Source: Helicobacter pylori
GTDB lineage: Bacteria; Campylobacterota; Campylobacteria; Campylobacterales; Helicobacteraceae
Assembly: GCF_030323545.1 (NCBI RefSeq)
Contig: NZ_CP122954.1
Span: forward strand, 248,001-312,000
Reading direction: 5' to 3'
Length of the DNA stretch: 64,000 bases
Positions 55,104 through 63,760 of this stretch are shown in pieces (positions within the stretch are counted from its first letter, which is position 1; each line of letters starts with the position of its first letter). The position numbers and the translations under genes are program-made. The notes under the pieces are model-generated. The model saw nothing but the letters and a program-made list of their open reading frames with translations. It was not told where the DNA came from and ran no database searches.

Positions 55104-57944
55104 GTGGAAGAAAATTATCATGCTTTTTTTACCGAAGCGAGCGGGTTTTTAAACGAGCGGATCTTTAAGGATTATTTACGCCGTTTGGCTTATGGCATTG
55201 ATGCGTCATGTTATCGTTATATCCCTAAAATAGTCGTTTGGGTGAAGGATGAAGAAGAAGTTCAAAAGCTTTGTGTTTTAGCGCAAAAACACAGCGTAAC
55301 TCTGACTTTTAGAGCGGCTGGGAGTTCCTTATCAGGGCAAGCGGTCTGTGATGGGGTGTTGGTTATGGCTACGCATTTTTTCAAAGACGCTAAAATTTTA
55401 AATAACGCTACAAGCATTCAGCTCTCATGCGGAGTCATAGGAAGCAACGCGAACGCTTTATTGAAACCTTATCATAAAAAAATAGGCCCAGATCCCTCTA
55501 CGATAAACACCGCTATGATAGGGGGGATTGTCGCTAATAATGCTAGCGGGATGTGTTGCGGGGTGGAGCAAAACAGCTACAAAACCCTAAAATCCTTAAG
55601 AGTGATTTTAGCTGATGGCACTCTTTTAGACACGGCCAATCAAGAGAGCGTTGAGAGTTTCAAAAGCGCACGCAAAGATTTGATTGAAGGGGTTTTGAAT
55701 TTAAGAAAAGAGATTTTAGAAGATAAAGAATTGCACGCTCTAATTAAGAAAAAATACGAGATCAAAAACACCACTGGCTACAGCTTGAACGCTCTTGTTG
55801 ATTTTGAAGACCCTATTGAAATCATCAGTCATTTATTCATAGGCTCTGAGGGGACTTTAGGCTTTATTTCAAGCGTGGGATTAGAATGCGTGAAAGACTA
55901 CGCTTATAAAACTTGCGCGTTATTGTTTTATGAAAATTTGGAGCGATGCGCCAAAGCCGCTCAAATTTTAGCCGCCTTAAAAGCCAAACAACCCGAAATG
56001 ATTTCTTCAGCAGAGCTTATGGATTATGCGTGCTTAAAAAGCGTGAAAAATTTAGAGGGCATGCCTAGAGTGATTTTAGAAGTCAAAGAGCCTAACGCAT
56101 GCTTACTCATTCAAAGCGAAAGCGATGATCCTTTGATTTTAGAAAACAACATGCAAGCGATTTTAAACGCTTTGAGCGCGATACCGGTCGTTTTAGATTC
56201 TCAAATCAGCAGTGATCCTAACATTTATCAATCGTGGTGGAAGATCAGAAAAGGCATTTTCCCTATCGCAGCGTCAAAAAGAAAAAGCCAAAGCTCTGTG
56301 ATCATTGAGGACGTGTGTTTCAGTCAAGAGGATTTTGTAGAGGGGGCAAAAGCGATTGAAGGGCTTTTAAAAAAACATGACTTTAAGGATAACAGCATTA
56401 TTTTTGGGCATGCCTTAAGCGGGAATTTGCACTTTGTCGTTACGCCGATTTTAGAAAATGAAGCTGAAAGAAAAGCGTTTGAAGATTTAGTTTCTGACAT
56501 GTTTTTAATGGTGAGCGAAAGCTCTGGCTCTATTAAAGCCGAGCATGGCACAGGCAGGATGGTAGCCCCCTTTGTGGAAATGGAGTGGGGAGAAAAAGCC
56601 TATAAAATCCACAAGCAAATCAAAGAATTGTTTGATCCTAACGGCCTTTTAAACCCTGATGTGATCATCACAAACGATAAAGAAATCCACACTAAAAATT
56701 TAAAGAGCATTTACCCTATTGAAGAGCATTTGGACATGTGCATGGAATGCGGGTTTTGTGAAAGGATTTGCCCTAGCAAAGATTTATCTTTAACGCCACG
56801 ACAACGAATCGTTATCCACAGAGAGGTAGAATACTTAAAAGAAAGGGTAAGTCATGGTCATAATGAAGATCAAGTTTTATTAGATGAGCTTTTAAAAGAG
56901 TCTGAATATTTAGCACACGCCACTTGCGCGGTGTGCCATATGTGCTCTATGCTATGCCCTTTAGAAATTGATACCGGAAAGATCGCTTTAAATTATTATC
57001 AAAAAAACCCTAAAGGCGAAAAGATCGCTTCAAAGATCCTTAATAACATGCAAACAACCACAAGCATGGCTCGTTTTTCTTTAAAAAGCGCTCGCTTAGT
57101 TCAAAATCTCATAGGCTCTCACAACTTAGTGAGCTTAACCAAAGGGATTAAAAAGTTCATCAAGCCCTTCCCTAAAGCCTTTCATTACATGCCCAAAAAC
57201 AACGCCTATCCTTTAGAAAATAAAACGCTTAAGAGCGAAGAAAAAGTCATTTATTTCAGCACCTGCATCAACCGCTCGTTCGCTCCATCAAACAAAATGG
57301 CGGATCAAAGGAGTATCCAAGAAGTGTTTGAATCCTTATGCCAAAAAGCCAAAGTTTCTGTGATGTATCCTAATGGATTGGATGCGCTTTGTTGCGGGAA
57401 AGCCTTCATCAATTACACCGACTTAACCAAACAAAACAATGAAAAAAACCATGCGATCTTTTTACAATTAAGCGATGAGGGAAAAATCCCCATTGTTTTA
57501 GACCATAGCGCATGTTCGACGCATTTTTTTAAGCAAATGAAAGCTTACAAGGATTTGAAAGTCTATGATTTGAGCGTCTATATTGAAGAAGTTCTAAGCC
57601 CAAAATTAAAATTCAACCCCATTAACGAAGACATAGGGTTATACACGATGTGCGCTTTAAAGTTAGAAAATAAAGAAGAGTTGTTATTCAATTTGGCTAA
57701 AAAATGCACTTTGGGCGAGATTGTTATCCATAAAGAGACGGGTTGTTGCGGTTTTGCGGGGAATAAGGGCTTTTTCACCCCTGAACTAAACGAGAGCGCT
57801 TTAAACGGCTTTCAAGTGTTTTACCAATCCTATGATCTTAAAAGGGGCTTTTCCACTTCTAGCACTTGCGAGATCGGTTTGAGTGAAAAAACCCGATTTT
57901 CTTGGCAGCATATCGCTTATTTAGTGGATGCTTGCACGCTTTAA
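55104..57944 (+). CDS. dld: D-lactate dehydrogenase, FAD and Fe-S (Dld/GlcD-GlcF type fusion)
   Basis: This 946-residue respiratory dehydrogenase has an N-terminal FAD PCMH domain (TFRAAGSSLSGQAVCDGVLV, GPDPSTINTAMIGGIVANNASGM). A C-terminal FAD-oxidase domain (IIFGHALSGNLHFVVTP, KAEHGTGRMVAPFVE) follows. Two 4Fe-4S motifs come next (CMECGFCERICP and CAVCHMCSMLCP), then CCG-type cysteine-rich repeats (LCCGKAF, GCCGFAGNKGFF). It feeds electrons from D-lactate to quinone at the inner membrane. GTG start with AAGGAG. Confidence 0.9.
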   Translation: MEENYHAFFTEASGFLNERIFKDYLRRLAYGIDASCYRYIPKIVVWVKDEEEVQKLCVLAQKHSVTLTFRAAGSSLSGQAVCDGVLVMATHFFKDAKILNNATSIQLSCGVIGSNANALLKPYHKKIGPDPSTINTAMIGGIVANNASGMCCGVEQNSYKTLKSLRVILADGTLLDTANQESVESFKSARKDLIEGVLNLRKEILEDKELHALIKKKYEIKNTTGYSLNALVDFEDPIEIISHLFIGSEGTLGFISSVGLECVKDYAYKTCALLFYENLERCAKAAQILAALKAKQPEMISSAELMDYACLKSVKNLEGMPRVILEVKEPNACLLIQSESDDPLILENNMQAILNALSAIPVVLDSQISSDPNIYQSWWKIRKGIFPIAASKRKSQSSVIIEDVCFSQEDFVEGAKAIEGLLKKHDFKDNSIIFGHALSGNLHFVVTPILENEAERKAFEDLVSDMFLMVSESSGSIKAEHGTGRMVAPFVEMEWGEKAYKIHKQIKELFDPNGLLNPDVIITNDKEIHTKNLKSIYPIEEHLDMCMECGFCERICPSKDLSLTPRQRIVIHREVEYLKERVSHGHNEDQVLLDELLKESEYLAHATCAVCHMCSMLCPLEIDTGKIALNYYQKNPKGEKIASKILNNMQTTTSMARFSLKSARLVQNLIGSHNLVSLTKGIKKFIKPFPKAFHYMPKNNAYPLENKTLKSEEKVIYFSTCINRSFAPSNKMADQRSIQEVFESLCQKAKVSVMYPNGLDALCCGKAFINYTDLTKQNNEKNHAIFLQLSDEGKIPIVLDHSACSTHFFKQMKAYKDLKVYDLSVYIEEVLSPKLKFNPINEDIGLYTMCALKLENKEELLFNLAKKCTLGEIVIHKETGCCGFAGNKGFFTPELNESALNGFQVFYQSYDLKRGFSTSSTCEIGLSEKTRFSWQHIAYLVDACTL

Positions 57945-57950
57945 ATGGTG

Positions 57951-57956
57951 TATAAT
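57951..57956 (+). promoter_or_regulatory. -10 box of the uppS operon
   Basis: A perfect TATAAT lies 28 bases before the TTG start of uppS, within a 40-base gap. The start would be near 57963. Confidence 0.65.
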
Positions 57957-57984
57957 TAAAGACTTTCTTTAAAGGGTAAAGGCA

Positions 57985-58689
57985 TTGGATAACACTCTCA
58001 AACATCTTGCCATTATTATGGATGGTAATGGTAGGTGGGCTAAATTAAAGAATAAAGCTAGGGCTTATGGGCATAAAAAGGGCGTAAAAACCCTTAAAGA
58101 CATCACGATCTGGTGCGCTAACCATAAGCTAGAATGCTTGACTTTATACGCTTTTTCTACAGAAAATTGGAAACGCCCTAAAAGTGAAGTGGATTTTTTA
58201 ATGAAGATGCTTAAAAAATACCTTAAAGATGAGCGATCCACTTATTTGGATAATAACATACGCTTCAGGGCGATAGGGGATTTAGAGGGCTTTTCTAAAG
58301 AATTGAGAGACACGATCTTGCAGCTTGAAAACGATACCAGGCATTTTAAGGATTTTACGCAAGTTTTAGCCCTTAATTACGGATCTAAAAACGAGCTTTC
58401 AAGGGCCTTTAAAAGCTTGCTAGAAAGCCCGCCTAGCCATATAAACCCTTTAGAAAGCTTAGAAGATGAAATTTCTAATCGTTTGGACACGTGCGATTTG
58501 CCGGAAGTGGATTTATTGTTGCGAACAGGGGGGGAAATGCGCTTGTCTAATTTTTTATTGTGGCAGTCCAGCTATGCAGAATTGTTTTTCACGCCGATTT
58601 TATGGCCTGATTTCACCTCTAAAGATTTAGAAAATATCATTAGCGATTTTTACAAAAGAGTGCGCAAATTCGGGGAATTAAAATGCTAG
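57985..58689 (+). CDS. uppS: Undecaprenyl diphosphate synthase
   Basis: This 234-residue cis-prenyltransferase has the motif LAIIMDGNGRWAK with catalytic D13, then LYAFSTENWKRP and LLLRTGGEMRLSNFLLWQSSYAELFF. It makes the C55 lipid carrier for peptidoglycan and O-antigen. The start codon is TTG. It overlaps the ABC ATPase gene by 7 bases. Confidence 0.96.
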   Translation: MDNTLKHLAIIMDGNGRWAKLKNKARAYGHKKGVKTLKDITIWCANHKLECLTLYAFSTENWKRPKSEVDFLMKMLKKYLKDERSTYLDNNIRFRAIGDLEGFSKELRDTILQLENDTRHFKDFTQVLALNYGSKNELSRAFKSLLESPPSHINPLESLEDEISNRLDTCDLPEVDLLLRTGGEMRLSNFLLWQSSYAELFFTPILWPDFTSKDLENIISDFYKRVRKFGELKC

Positions 58690-59369
58690 TAGAAATAGAG
58701 AATTTGACTAAAACCTATGGGAGTTTAAAGGCGTTAGACAATATCAGTTTGAAACTACCCAAACAGCAATTTATAGGGCTTTTAGGCCCTAATGGAGCGG
58801 GTAAAACCACTCTGTTAAAGATTTTAGCCGGATTGAATTTGAACTATCAAGGGGAAGTGAAAATTTTAAATCAAAAGATCGGCATAGAGACTAAAAAAAG
58901 CGTGGCGTTTTTAAGCGATGGCGATTTTTTAGATCCTAAATTAACGCCTTTAAAAGCGATCGCTTTTTACGAGGATTTTTTCAGCGATTTTGATTCATCA
59001 AAAGCCCTAGATTTGCTCAAACGCTTCAGCGTGCCTTTAAAAAGAGAGTTTAAAGCCCTTTCAAAAGGCATGAGGGAAAAATTACAGCTGATTTTAACCC
59101 TATCACGAAACGCTTCTTTGTATCTTTTTGATGAGCCGGTGGCTGGGATTGACCCTATTGCAAGAGAAGAGATTTTTGAGTTAATCGCTAAGGAGTTTAG
59201 CCAAAACGCAAGCTTATTAGTCTCTACGCATTTGGTGGTGGATGTGGAAAAGTATTTAGACAGCGCGATTTTTTTAAAAGAAGCCAAAGTAGTGGCTTTT
59301 GGGGGTGTGGGAGAATTGAAAAAAGGGTATAGCAGTTTGGAAGCAGCGTATAAAGAAAGGCTGAAATAA
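58683..59369 (+). CDS. ABC transporter ATP-binding protein, without adjacent permease
   Basis: This 228-residue ATPase has the Walker A GPNGAGKTT (35-43), signature LSKGMREKL, Walker B LYLFDEPVAGIDP and the H-loop STHLV. The family is that of ABC-2 type exporters (YtrB/CcmA-like). A permease gene would usually follow, but the next element is an RNA. The cargo is unknown; cotranscription with uppS hints at envelope lipids, which is inference only. Confidence 0.88.
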   Translation: MLVEIENLTKTYGSLKALDNISLKLPKQQFIGLLGPNGAGKTTLLKILAGLNLNYQGEVKILNQKIGIETKKSVAFLSDGDFLDPKLTPLKAIAFYEDFFSDFDSSKALDLLKRFSVPLKREFKALSKGMREKLQLILTLSRNASLYLFDEPVAGIDPIAREEIFELIAKEFSQNASLLVSTHLVVDVEKYLDSAIFLKEAKVVAFGGVGELKKGYSSLEAAYKERLK

Positions 59370-59461
59370 ATCAGTCAGTTTCTCTTAAAACGCCTAAACG
59401 CCAATTAAAACTATCACAGATTGCTGGAATATTTTTGCATGGAATTTCTTTAAAATTTAAG

Positions 59462-59467
59462 TATAAT
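59462..59467 (+). promoter_or_regulatory. -10 box of the 6S-like RNA
   Basis: Perfect TATAAT in TTTAAGTATAATTG; the start is predicted at 59474, five bases before the closing stem of the RNA. Confidence 0.65.
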
Positions 59468-59473
59468 TGTAAG

Positions 59474-59660
59474 CATCGCCTAGATGATTCGTGTTTCTTA
59501 TTGATGGCAAGTTCGTTGAAAAAATAAGTTAGGCTAAGGTAGTGGTTTTTGTGTGATGGCATTTTTTAAATCTGCCCCTAAGAAAATCCTCCTAGCCTTA
59601 TTAGTGTAGGTTTGTTGAACTTATGCACATGTAAAAGTAGCGGTCATCTGGGTTTAAAAA
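59474..59660 (+). ncRNA. ssrS: 6S RNA (ssrS) candidate
   Basis: CCUAGAUGA (59479-59487) pairs with UCAUCUGGG (59644-59652), including a G-U pair that works only on this strand. A large unpaired bubble follows, then GC-AAGUUC (59507-59514) with GAACUU-AU-GC (59617-59626). Next come AGGCUA-AGG (59531-59539) with CCU-CC-UAGCCU (59588-59598), and an apical GGCA/UGCC. This closing stem, central bubble and long arm, about 180 bases in all, is the 6S RNA layout. Epsilon-proteobacterial 6S RNAs are reported next to purD, as here. 6S RNA binds RNA polymerase and templates short pRNAs. No other feature is seen in the 312-base gap. Confidence 0.75.
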
Positions 59661-59681
59661 CAACCACATTGCAGGAAAGAC

Positions 59682-60956
59682 ATGAAAGATAACAATAACT
59701 ATAATGTTTTAATTGTGGGGAATAAGGGGCGAGAGTATGCTTTGGCTCAAAGGCTTCAGCAAGATGAGCGAGTGAATGCTTTGTATTTTTGTTTGGGTAA
59801 TGGTGGCACTCAAGATTTAGGCGAAAATCTGGAATGCGAACATTACGAGCATATCGTGGAATTAGCCCTGAAAAAACAGATCCATTTAGCCATCATTTCA
59901 GAAGAAGAGCTTTTGATTTTAGGGCTTACAGAAATGCTAGAAAAAGCGGGGATTTTAGTGTTTGGGGCTTCTAAAGAAGCGGCTAAGTTAGAGGCTTCTA
60001 AAAGCTATATGAAAGCTTTTGTTAAAGAGTGCGGTATCAAAAGCGCGTCTTACTTTGAAACAAACGATTTAAAAGAAGCTCTCAATCACATTCAAAACGC
60101 TTCCTTCCCCTTAGTGATTAAAGCGTTGAATAAAAACACAAGCATTGTCCATCAAGAAGAAGAAGCGATAAAAATCCTTGAAGACGCTTTCAAACAAAGC
60201 AATGAGTCTGTGATCATAGAGCCTTTTTTAGAGGGATTTGAGCTTTCAGTTACAGCGCTCATAGCCAATGATGATTTTATCTTGTTGCCCTTTTGCCAAA
60301 ACTACAAACGCTTATTAGAGGGGGATAATGGGGTCAATACAGGAGGTATGGGGGCCATCGCTCCTGCAAACTTTTTCTCTAATGAATTAGAAGAGAAAAT
60401 AAAAAATCATATCTTTAAACCCACTTTAGAGAAACTTCAGGCTAATAACACGCCTTTTAAAGGGGTTTTACTCGCTGAAATTGTGCTCATAGAAGAAAAG
60501 GGCGTTTTAGAGCCGTATTTATTGGATTTTAGCGTGCGTTTTAAAGATATTGAATGCCAGACGATTTTACCCCTTTTAGAAAGCTCGCTTTTAGATTTGT
60601 GTTTGGCTACAGCCAAAGGGGAATTACATTCTCTTGAGTTGGTGTTTTCTAAAGAATTTGTGATGAGTGTGGCACTTGTTTCTAGGAATTACCCCACTAG
60701 CTCTTCGCCCAAGCAAACCCTTTATATTGATCCGGTTGATGAAAAAAAGGGTCATTTGATTTTAGGGGAGGTGGAGCAGGATAATGGCGTGTTTGAAAGC
60801 AGTGGGGGGAGGGTGATCTTTGCCATTGGCAGAGGAAAATCTTTATTAGAAGCCAGAAACCATGCTTATGAAATCGCTCAAAAGGTGCATTTTGAAGGCA
60901 TGTTTTATCGCAAGGATATTGGTTTTAAGGTGTTGGATTTGAAAGAATATTCTTAA
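59682..60956 (+). CDS. purD: Phosphoribosylamine-glycine ligase
   Basis: This 424-residue ATP-grasp enzyme of purine synthesis carries the N-terminal VLIVGNKGREYALAQRL, the ATP-grasp KALNKNTSIVHQEEEA, and the diagnostic LEGDNGVNTGGMGAIAPA. The C-terminal domain has RVIFAIGRGKSLLEARNHAYE. Its ATG follows the 6S-like RNA by about 20 bases, so the RNA could share its transcript. Confidence 0.95.
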   Translation: MKDNNNYNVLIVGNKGREYALAQRLQQDERVNALYFCLGNGGTQDLGENLECEHYEHIVELALKKQIHLAIISEEELLILGLTEMLEKAGILVFGASKEAAKLEASKSYMKAFVKECGIKSASYFETNDLKEALNHIQNASFPLVIKALNKNTSIVHQEEEAIKILEDAFKQSNESVIIEPFLEGFELSVTALIANDDFILLPFCQNYKRLLEGDNGVNTGGMGAIAPANFFSNELEEKIKNHIFKPTLEKLQANNTPFKGVLLAEIVLIEEKGVLEPYLLDFSVRFKDIECQTILPLLESSLLDLCLATAKGELHSLELVFSKEFVMSVALVSRNYPTSSSPKQTLYIDPVDEKKGHLILGEVEQDNGVFESSGGRVIFAIGRGKSLLEARNHAYEIAQKVHFEGMFYRKDIGFKVLDLKEYS

Positions 60957-60968
60957 AGGTTAAAGTTT

Positions 60969-60992
60969 AAGACAAACTAAAGAGTTTGTCTT
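60969..60992 (+). terminator. purD terminator
   Basis: AAGACAAACT and AGTTTGTCTT form a perfect 10-bp stem with a 4-base loop, followed by GTTTGTTTTG. It ends only 11 bases before the annotated start of the next gene. Confidence 0.7.
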
Positions 60993-61003
60993 GTTTGTTT
61001 TGA

Positions 61004-61483
61004 ATGCGCTCTCCAAATTTAGAAAAAGAAGAAACTGAAATCATAGAAACACTCCTTATGCGTGAAAAAATGCGTTTATGCCCCTTGTATTGGCGCATCT
61101 TAGCGTTTTTAACCGATGGTTTGTTAGTGGCGTTTTTATTGAGCGATCTTTTAGGGGCGTGCGATTTTTTGCATTCTTTATATTGGCTGACTAACCCCAT
61201 TTATCACAGCGTGTTTGTGGCGTTTAGTTTTATCATCTTGTATGGCGCTTATGAAATCTTTTTTGTGTGTTTGTGCAAGATGAGTTTGGCTAAACTGGTT
61301 TTTAGGATTAAAATCATTGATATTTATTTAGCAGATTGCCCCAGTAGGGCTATTTTATTGAAGCGTTTAGGGTTAAAGATCGTGGTTTTTCTATGCCCCT
61401 TTTTATGGTTTGTAGTATTTAAAAACCCCTATCATAGGGCGTGGCATGAAGAAAAAAGCAAAAGTCTTTTGGTGTTGTTTTAA
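61004..61483 (+). CDS. RDD-family membrane protein
   Basis: This 159-residue protein has three or four helices, with RDD features PLYWRILAFLTDGLLVAFLL near residue 25, SLAKLVFRIKIIDIYL, and the terminal YHRAWHEEKSKSLLV. There is no Shine-Dalgarno before the ATG at 61004, and a terminator lies just upstream. ATG at 61058 or 61070 is possible. It is a second member of the family in this window (the other at 21779). It sits 2 bases before lptD. Confidence 0.75.
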   Translation: MRSPNLEKEETEIIETLLMREKMRLCPLYWRILAFLTDGLLVAFLLSDLLGACDFLHSLYWLTNPIYHSVFVAFSFIILYGAYEIFFVCLCKMSLAKLVFRIKIIDIYLADCPSRAILLKRLGLKIVVFLCPFLWFVVFKNPYHRAWHEEKSKSLLVLF

Positions 61484-61485
61484 TC

Positions 61486-63747
61486 ATGATTTATTGGTTG
61501 TATTTGGCGGTCTTTTTTTTGTTGAGCGCATTAGAGGCTAAAGAAATCGCTATGCAACGATTTGACAAACAAAACCATAAGATTTTTGAAATCCTTGCGG
61601 ATAAAGTGAGCGCTAAAGACAATGTGATAACCGCATCAGGGAATGCGATCTTATTGAATTATGATGTGTATATTTTAGCGGACAAGGTGCGTTATGATAC
61701 CAAGACTAAAGAAGCGTTATTAGAGGGGAATATCAAGGTTTATAGGAGCGAGGGTTTGCTCGTTAAAACCGATTACGTGAAATTGAGTTTGAATGAAAAA
61801 TATGAAATCATTTTCCCCTTTTATGTCCAAGACAGCGTGAGCGGAATTTGGGTGAGCGCGGATATTGCCAGCGGGAAGGATCAAAAATATAAGGTGAAAA
61901 ACATGAGCGCTTCAGGGTGCAGCATTGATAACCCCATTTGGCATGTCAATGCGACTTCAGGCTCATTCAACATGCAAAAATCGCATTTATCTATGTGGAA
62001 TCCTAAGATCTATGTCGGTGATATTCCTGTATTGTATTTGCCCTACATTTTCATGTCCACTAGCAATAAAAGAACTACCGGGTTTTTATATCCTGAGTTT
62101 GGCACTTCCAACTTAGACGGCTTTATTTATTTGCAACCCTTTTATTTAGCCCCCAAAAACTCATGGGATATGACCTTTACCCCACAAATCCGCTATAAAA
62201 GGGGTTTTGGCTTGAATTTTGAAGCGCGCTACATCAACTCTAAAGACGACAGGTTTTTATTCAACGCGCGCTATTTTAGGAATTACACTCAATACGTCAA
62301 ACGCTATGATTTGAGGAATCAAAATATCTACGGGTTTGAATTTTTAAGCTCTAGTAGGGACACTTTACAAAAATACTTTCATCTTAAGTCTAATATTGAC
62401 AACGGGCATTACATTGACTTTTTATACATGAACGATTTGGACTATGTGCGTTTTGAAAAGGTTAATAAGCGTATCACAGACGCCACGCACATGTCTAGGG
62501 CGAATTACTATTTGCAAACAGAAAATCATTATTACGGCTTGAATATCAAGTATTTTTTAAACCTGAATAAAATCAACAATAACCGCACTTTCCAATCTGT
62601 CCCTAATTTGCAATACCATAAATATTTAAATTCTTTGTATTTTAGAAATTTGTTGTATTCGGTGGATTATCAGTTTAGAAACACCGCAAGAGAGATTGGT
62701 TATGGCTATGTGCAAAACGCTTTGAACGTGCCGGTGGGCTTGCAATTTTCTTTGTTTAAAAAGTATTTGTCTATAGGGCTTTGGAACGATCTCCAACTAT
62801 CTAATGTGGCTTTAATGCAATCTAAAAATTCCTTCGTGCCTACAATCCCTAATGAATCAAGGGAATTTGGGAACTTTGTGTCTTCAAATTTTTCCATGTA
62901 TGTCAATACGGATTTAGCCAGAGAATACAACAAGCTTTTCCACACGATCCAACTGGAAGCGATTTTCAACATCCCTTATTACACCTTTAAAAACGGCTTA
63001 TTTTCTCAAAACATGTATGCTTTAAGTGCGCAAGCCTTAAACAGCTACACTTCGCCTTTATTGATGGATTATGATTATCAAGGGCGTTTGTATGATTCTG
63101 TGTGGAATCCTAACAGCATTTTACCTAGCAATGCGAGCAACAAGACTGTGGATTTAACCCTAACGCAATACCTCTATGGCTTAGGGGGGCAAGAGTTATT
63201 GTATTTTAAAATATCGCAACTCATCAATCTTGACGATAAAGTTTCGCCCTTTAGAATGCCCCTAGAAAGCAAGATCGGGTTTTCGCCCTTAACAGGATTG
63301 AATATCTTTGGGAATGTCTTTTATTCGTTTTATCAAAACCGCTTAGAAGAAATCTCCGTGAACGCCAATTACCAACGCAAGTTTTTAAGCTTTAATCTCT
63401 CTTATTTTTTAAAAAACAATTTCAACAGTGGGATTAATAGCATTATAGAAAATCCTGCGGATTATTTAAAGGCGGGTTTTAGCAACGACTTTGGCTATTT
63501 TTCCATGAGCGCGGATGTGGGTTATGACATTAGAAACAATGTGGTTCTAAATTGGAATGTGGGGATTTATAAAAAAATCCGTTGTTTTGGGATTGGCTTT
63601 CAATTCGTCAACCAAAGACGCCCTATCCTCACCGGCGATCCCAACCAACCTATAAGAGTGTTTGAAAATAACTATGTTAAGCTAGAATTAGACTTTTCAC
63701 CGATCACTAAAACCAATGTAACTTACCGCTCTTTACAGCGTAAGTAA
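61486..63747 (+). CDS. lptD: LPS-assembly protein LptD
   Basis: This 753-residue outer membrane protein has a signal peptide (LYLAVFFLLSALEA), an OstA/LptA-like periplasmic domain (SAKDNVITASGNAILLNYDVYILADKVRYD) and then a beta-barrel from about residue 190. NKRTTGFLYPEFG is typical. It inserts LPS into the outer leaflet with LptE. Only two cysteines exist, C145 and C700, against four in E. coli, so a single long-range disulfide is expected. Confidence 0.93.
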   Translation: MIYWLYLAVFFLLSALEAKEIAMQRFDKQNHKIFEILADKVSAKDNVITASGNAILLNYDVYILADKVRYDTKTKEALLEGNIKVYRSEGLLVKTDYVKLSLNEKYEIIFPFYVQDSVSGIWVSADIASGKDQKYKVKNMSASGCSIDNPIWHVNATSGSFNMQKSHLSMWNPKIYVGDIPVLYLPYIFMSTSNKRTTGFLYPEFGTSNLDGFIYLQPFYLAPKNSWDMTFTPQIRYKRGFGLNFEARYINSKDDRFLFNARYFRNYTQYVKRYDLRNQNIYGFEFLSSSRDTLQKYFHLKSNIDNGHYIDFLYMNDLDYVRFEKVNKRITDATHMSRANYYLQTENHYYGLNIKYFLNLNKINNNRTFQSVPNLQYHKYLNSLYFRNLLYSVDYQFRNTAREIGYGYVQNALNVPVGLQFSLFKKYLSIGLWNDLQLSNVALMQSKNSFVPTIPNESREFGNFVSSNFSMYVNTDLAREYNKLFHTIQLEAIFNIPYYTFKNGLFSQNMYALSAQALNSYTSPLLMDYDYQGRLYDSVWNPNSILPSNASNKTVDLTLTQYLYGLGGQELLYFKISQLINLDDKVSPFRMPLESKIGFSPLTGLNIFGNVFYSFYQNRLEEISVNANYQRKFLSFNLSYFLKNNFNSGINSIIENPADYLKAGFSNDFGYFSMSADVGYDIRNNVVLNWNVGIYKKIRCFGIGFQFVNQRRPILTGDPNQPIRVFENNYVKLELDFSPITKTNVTYRSLQRK

Positions 63748-63760
63748 AAAAGGAATAGAT

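Noticed and set aside
59371..59562. 63-residue minus-strand ORF between the ABC ATPase gene and purD
   Set aside because: It lies largely inside the 6S-like RNA, has no ribosome site and shows no domain; the RNA explains the region better.
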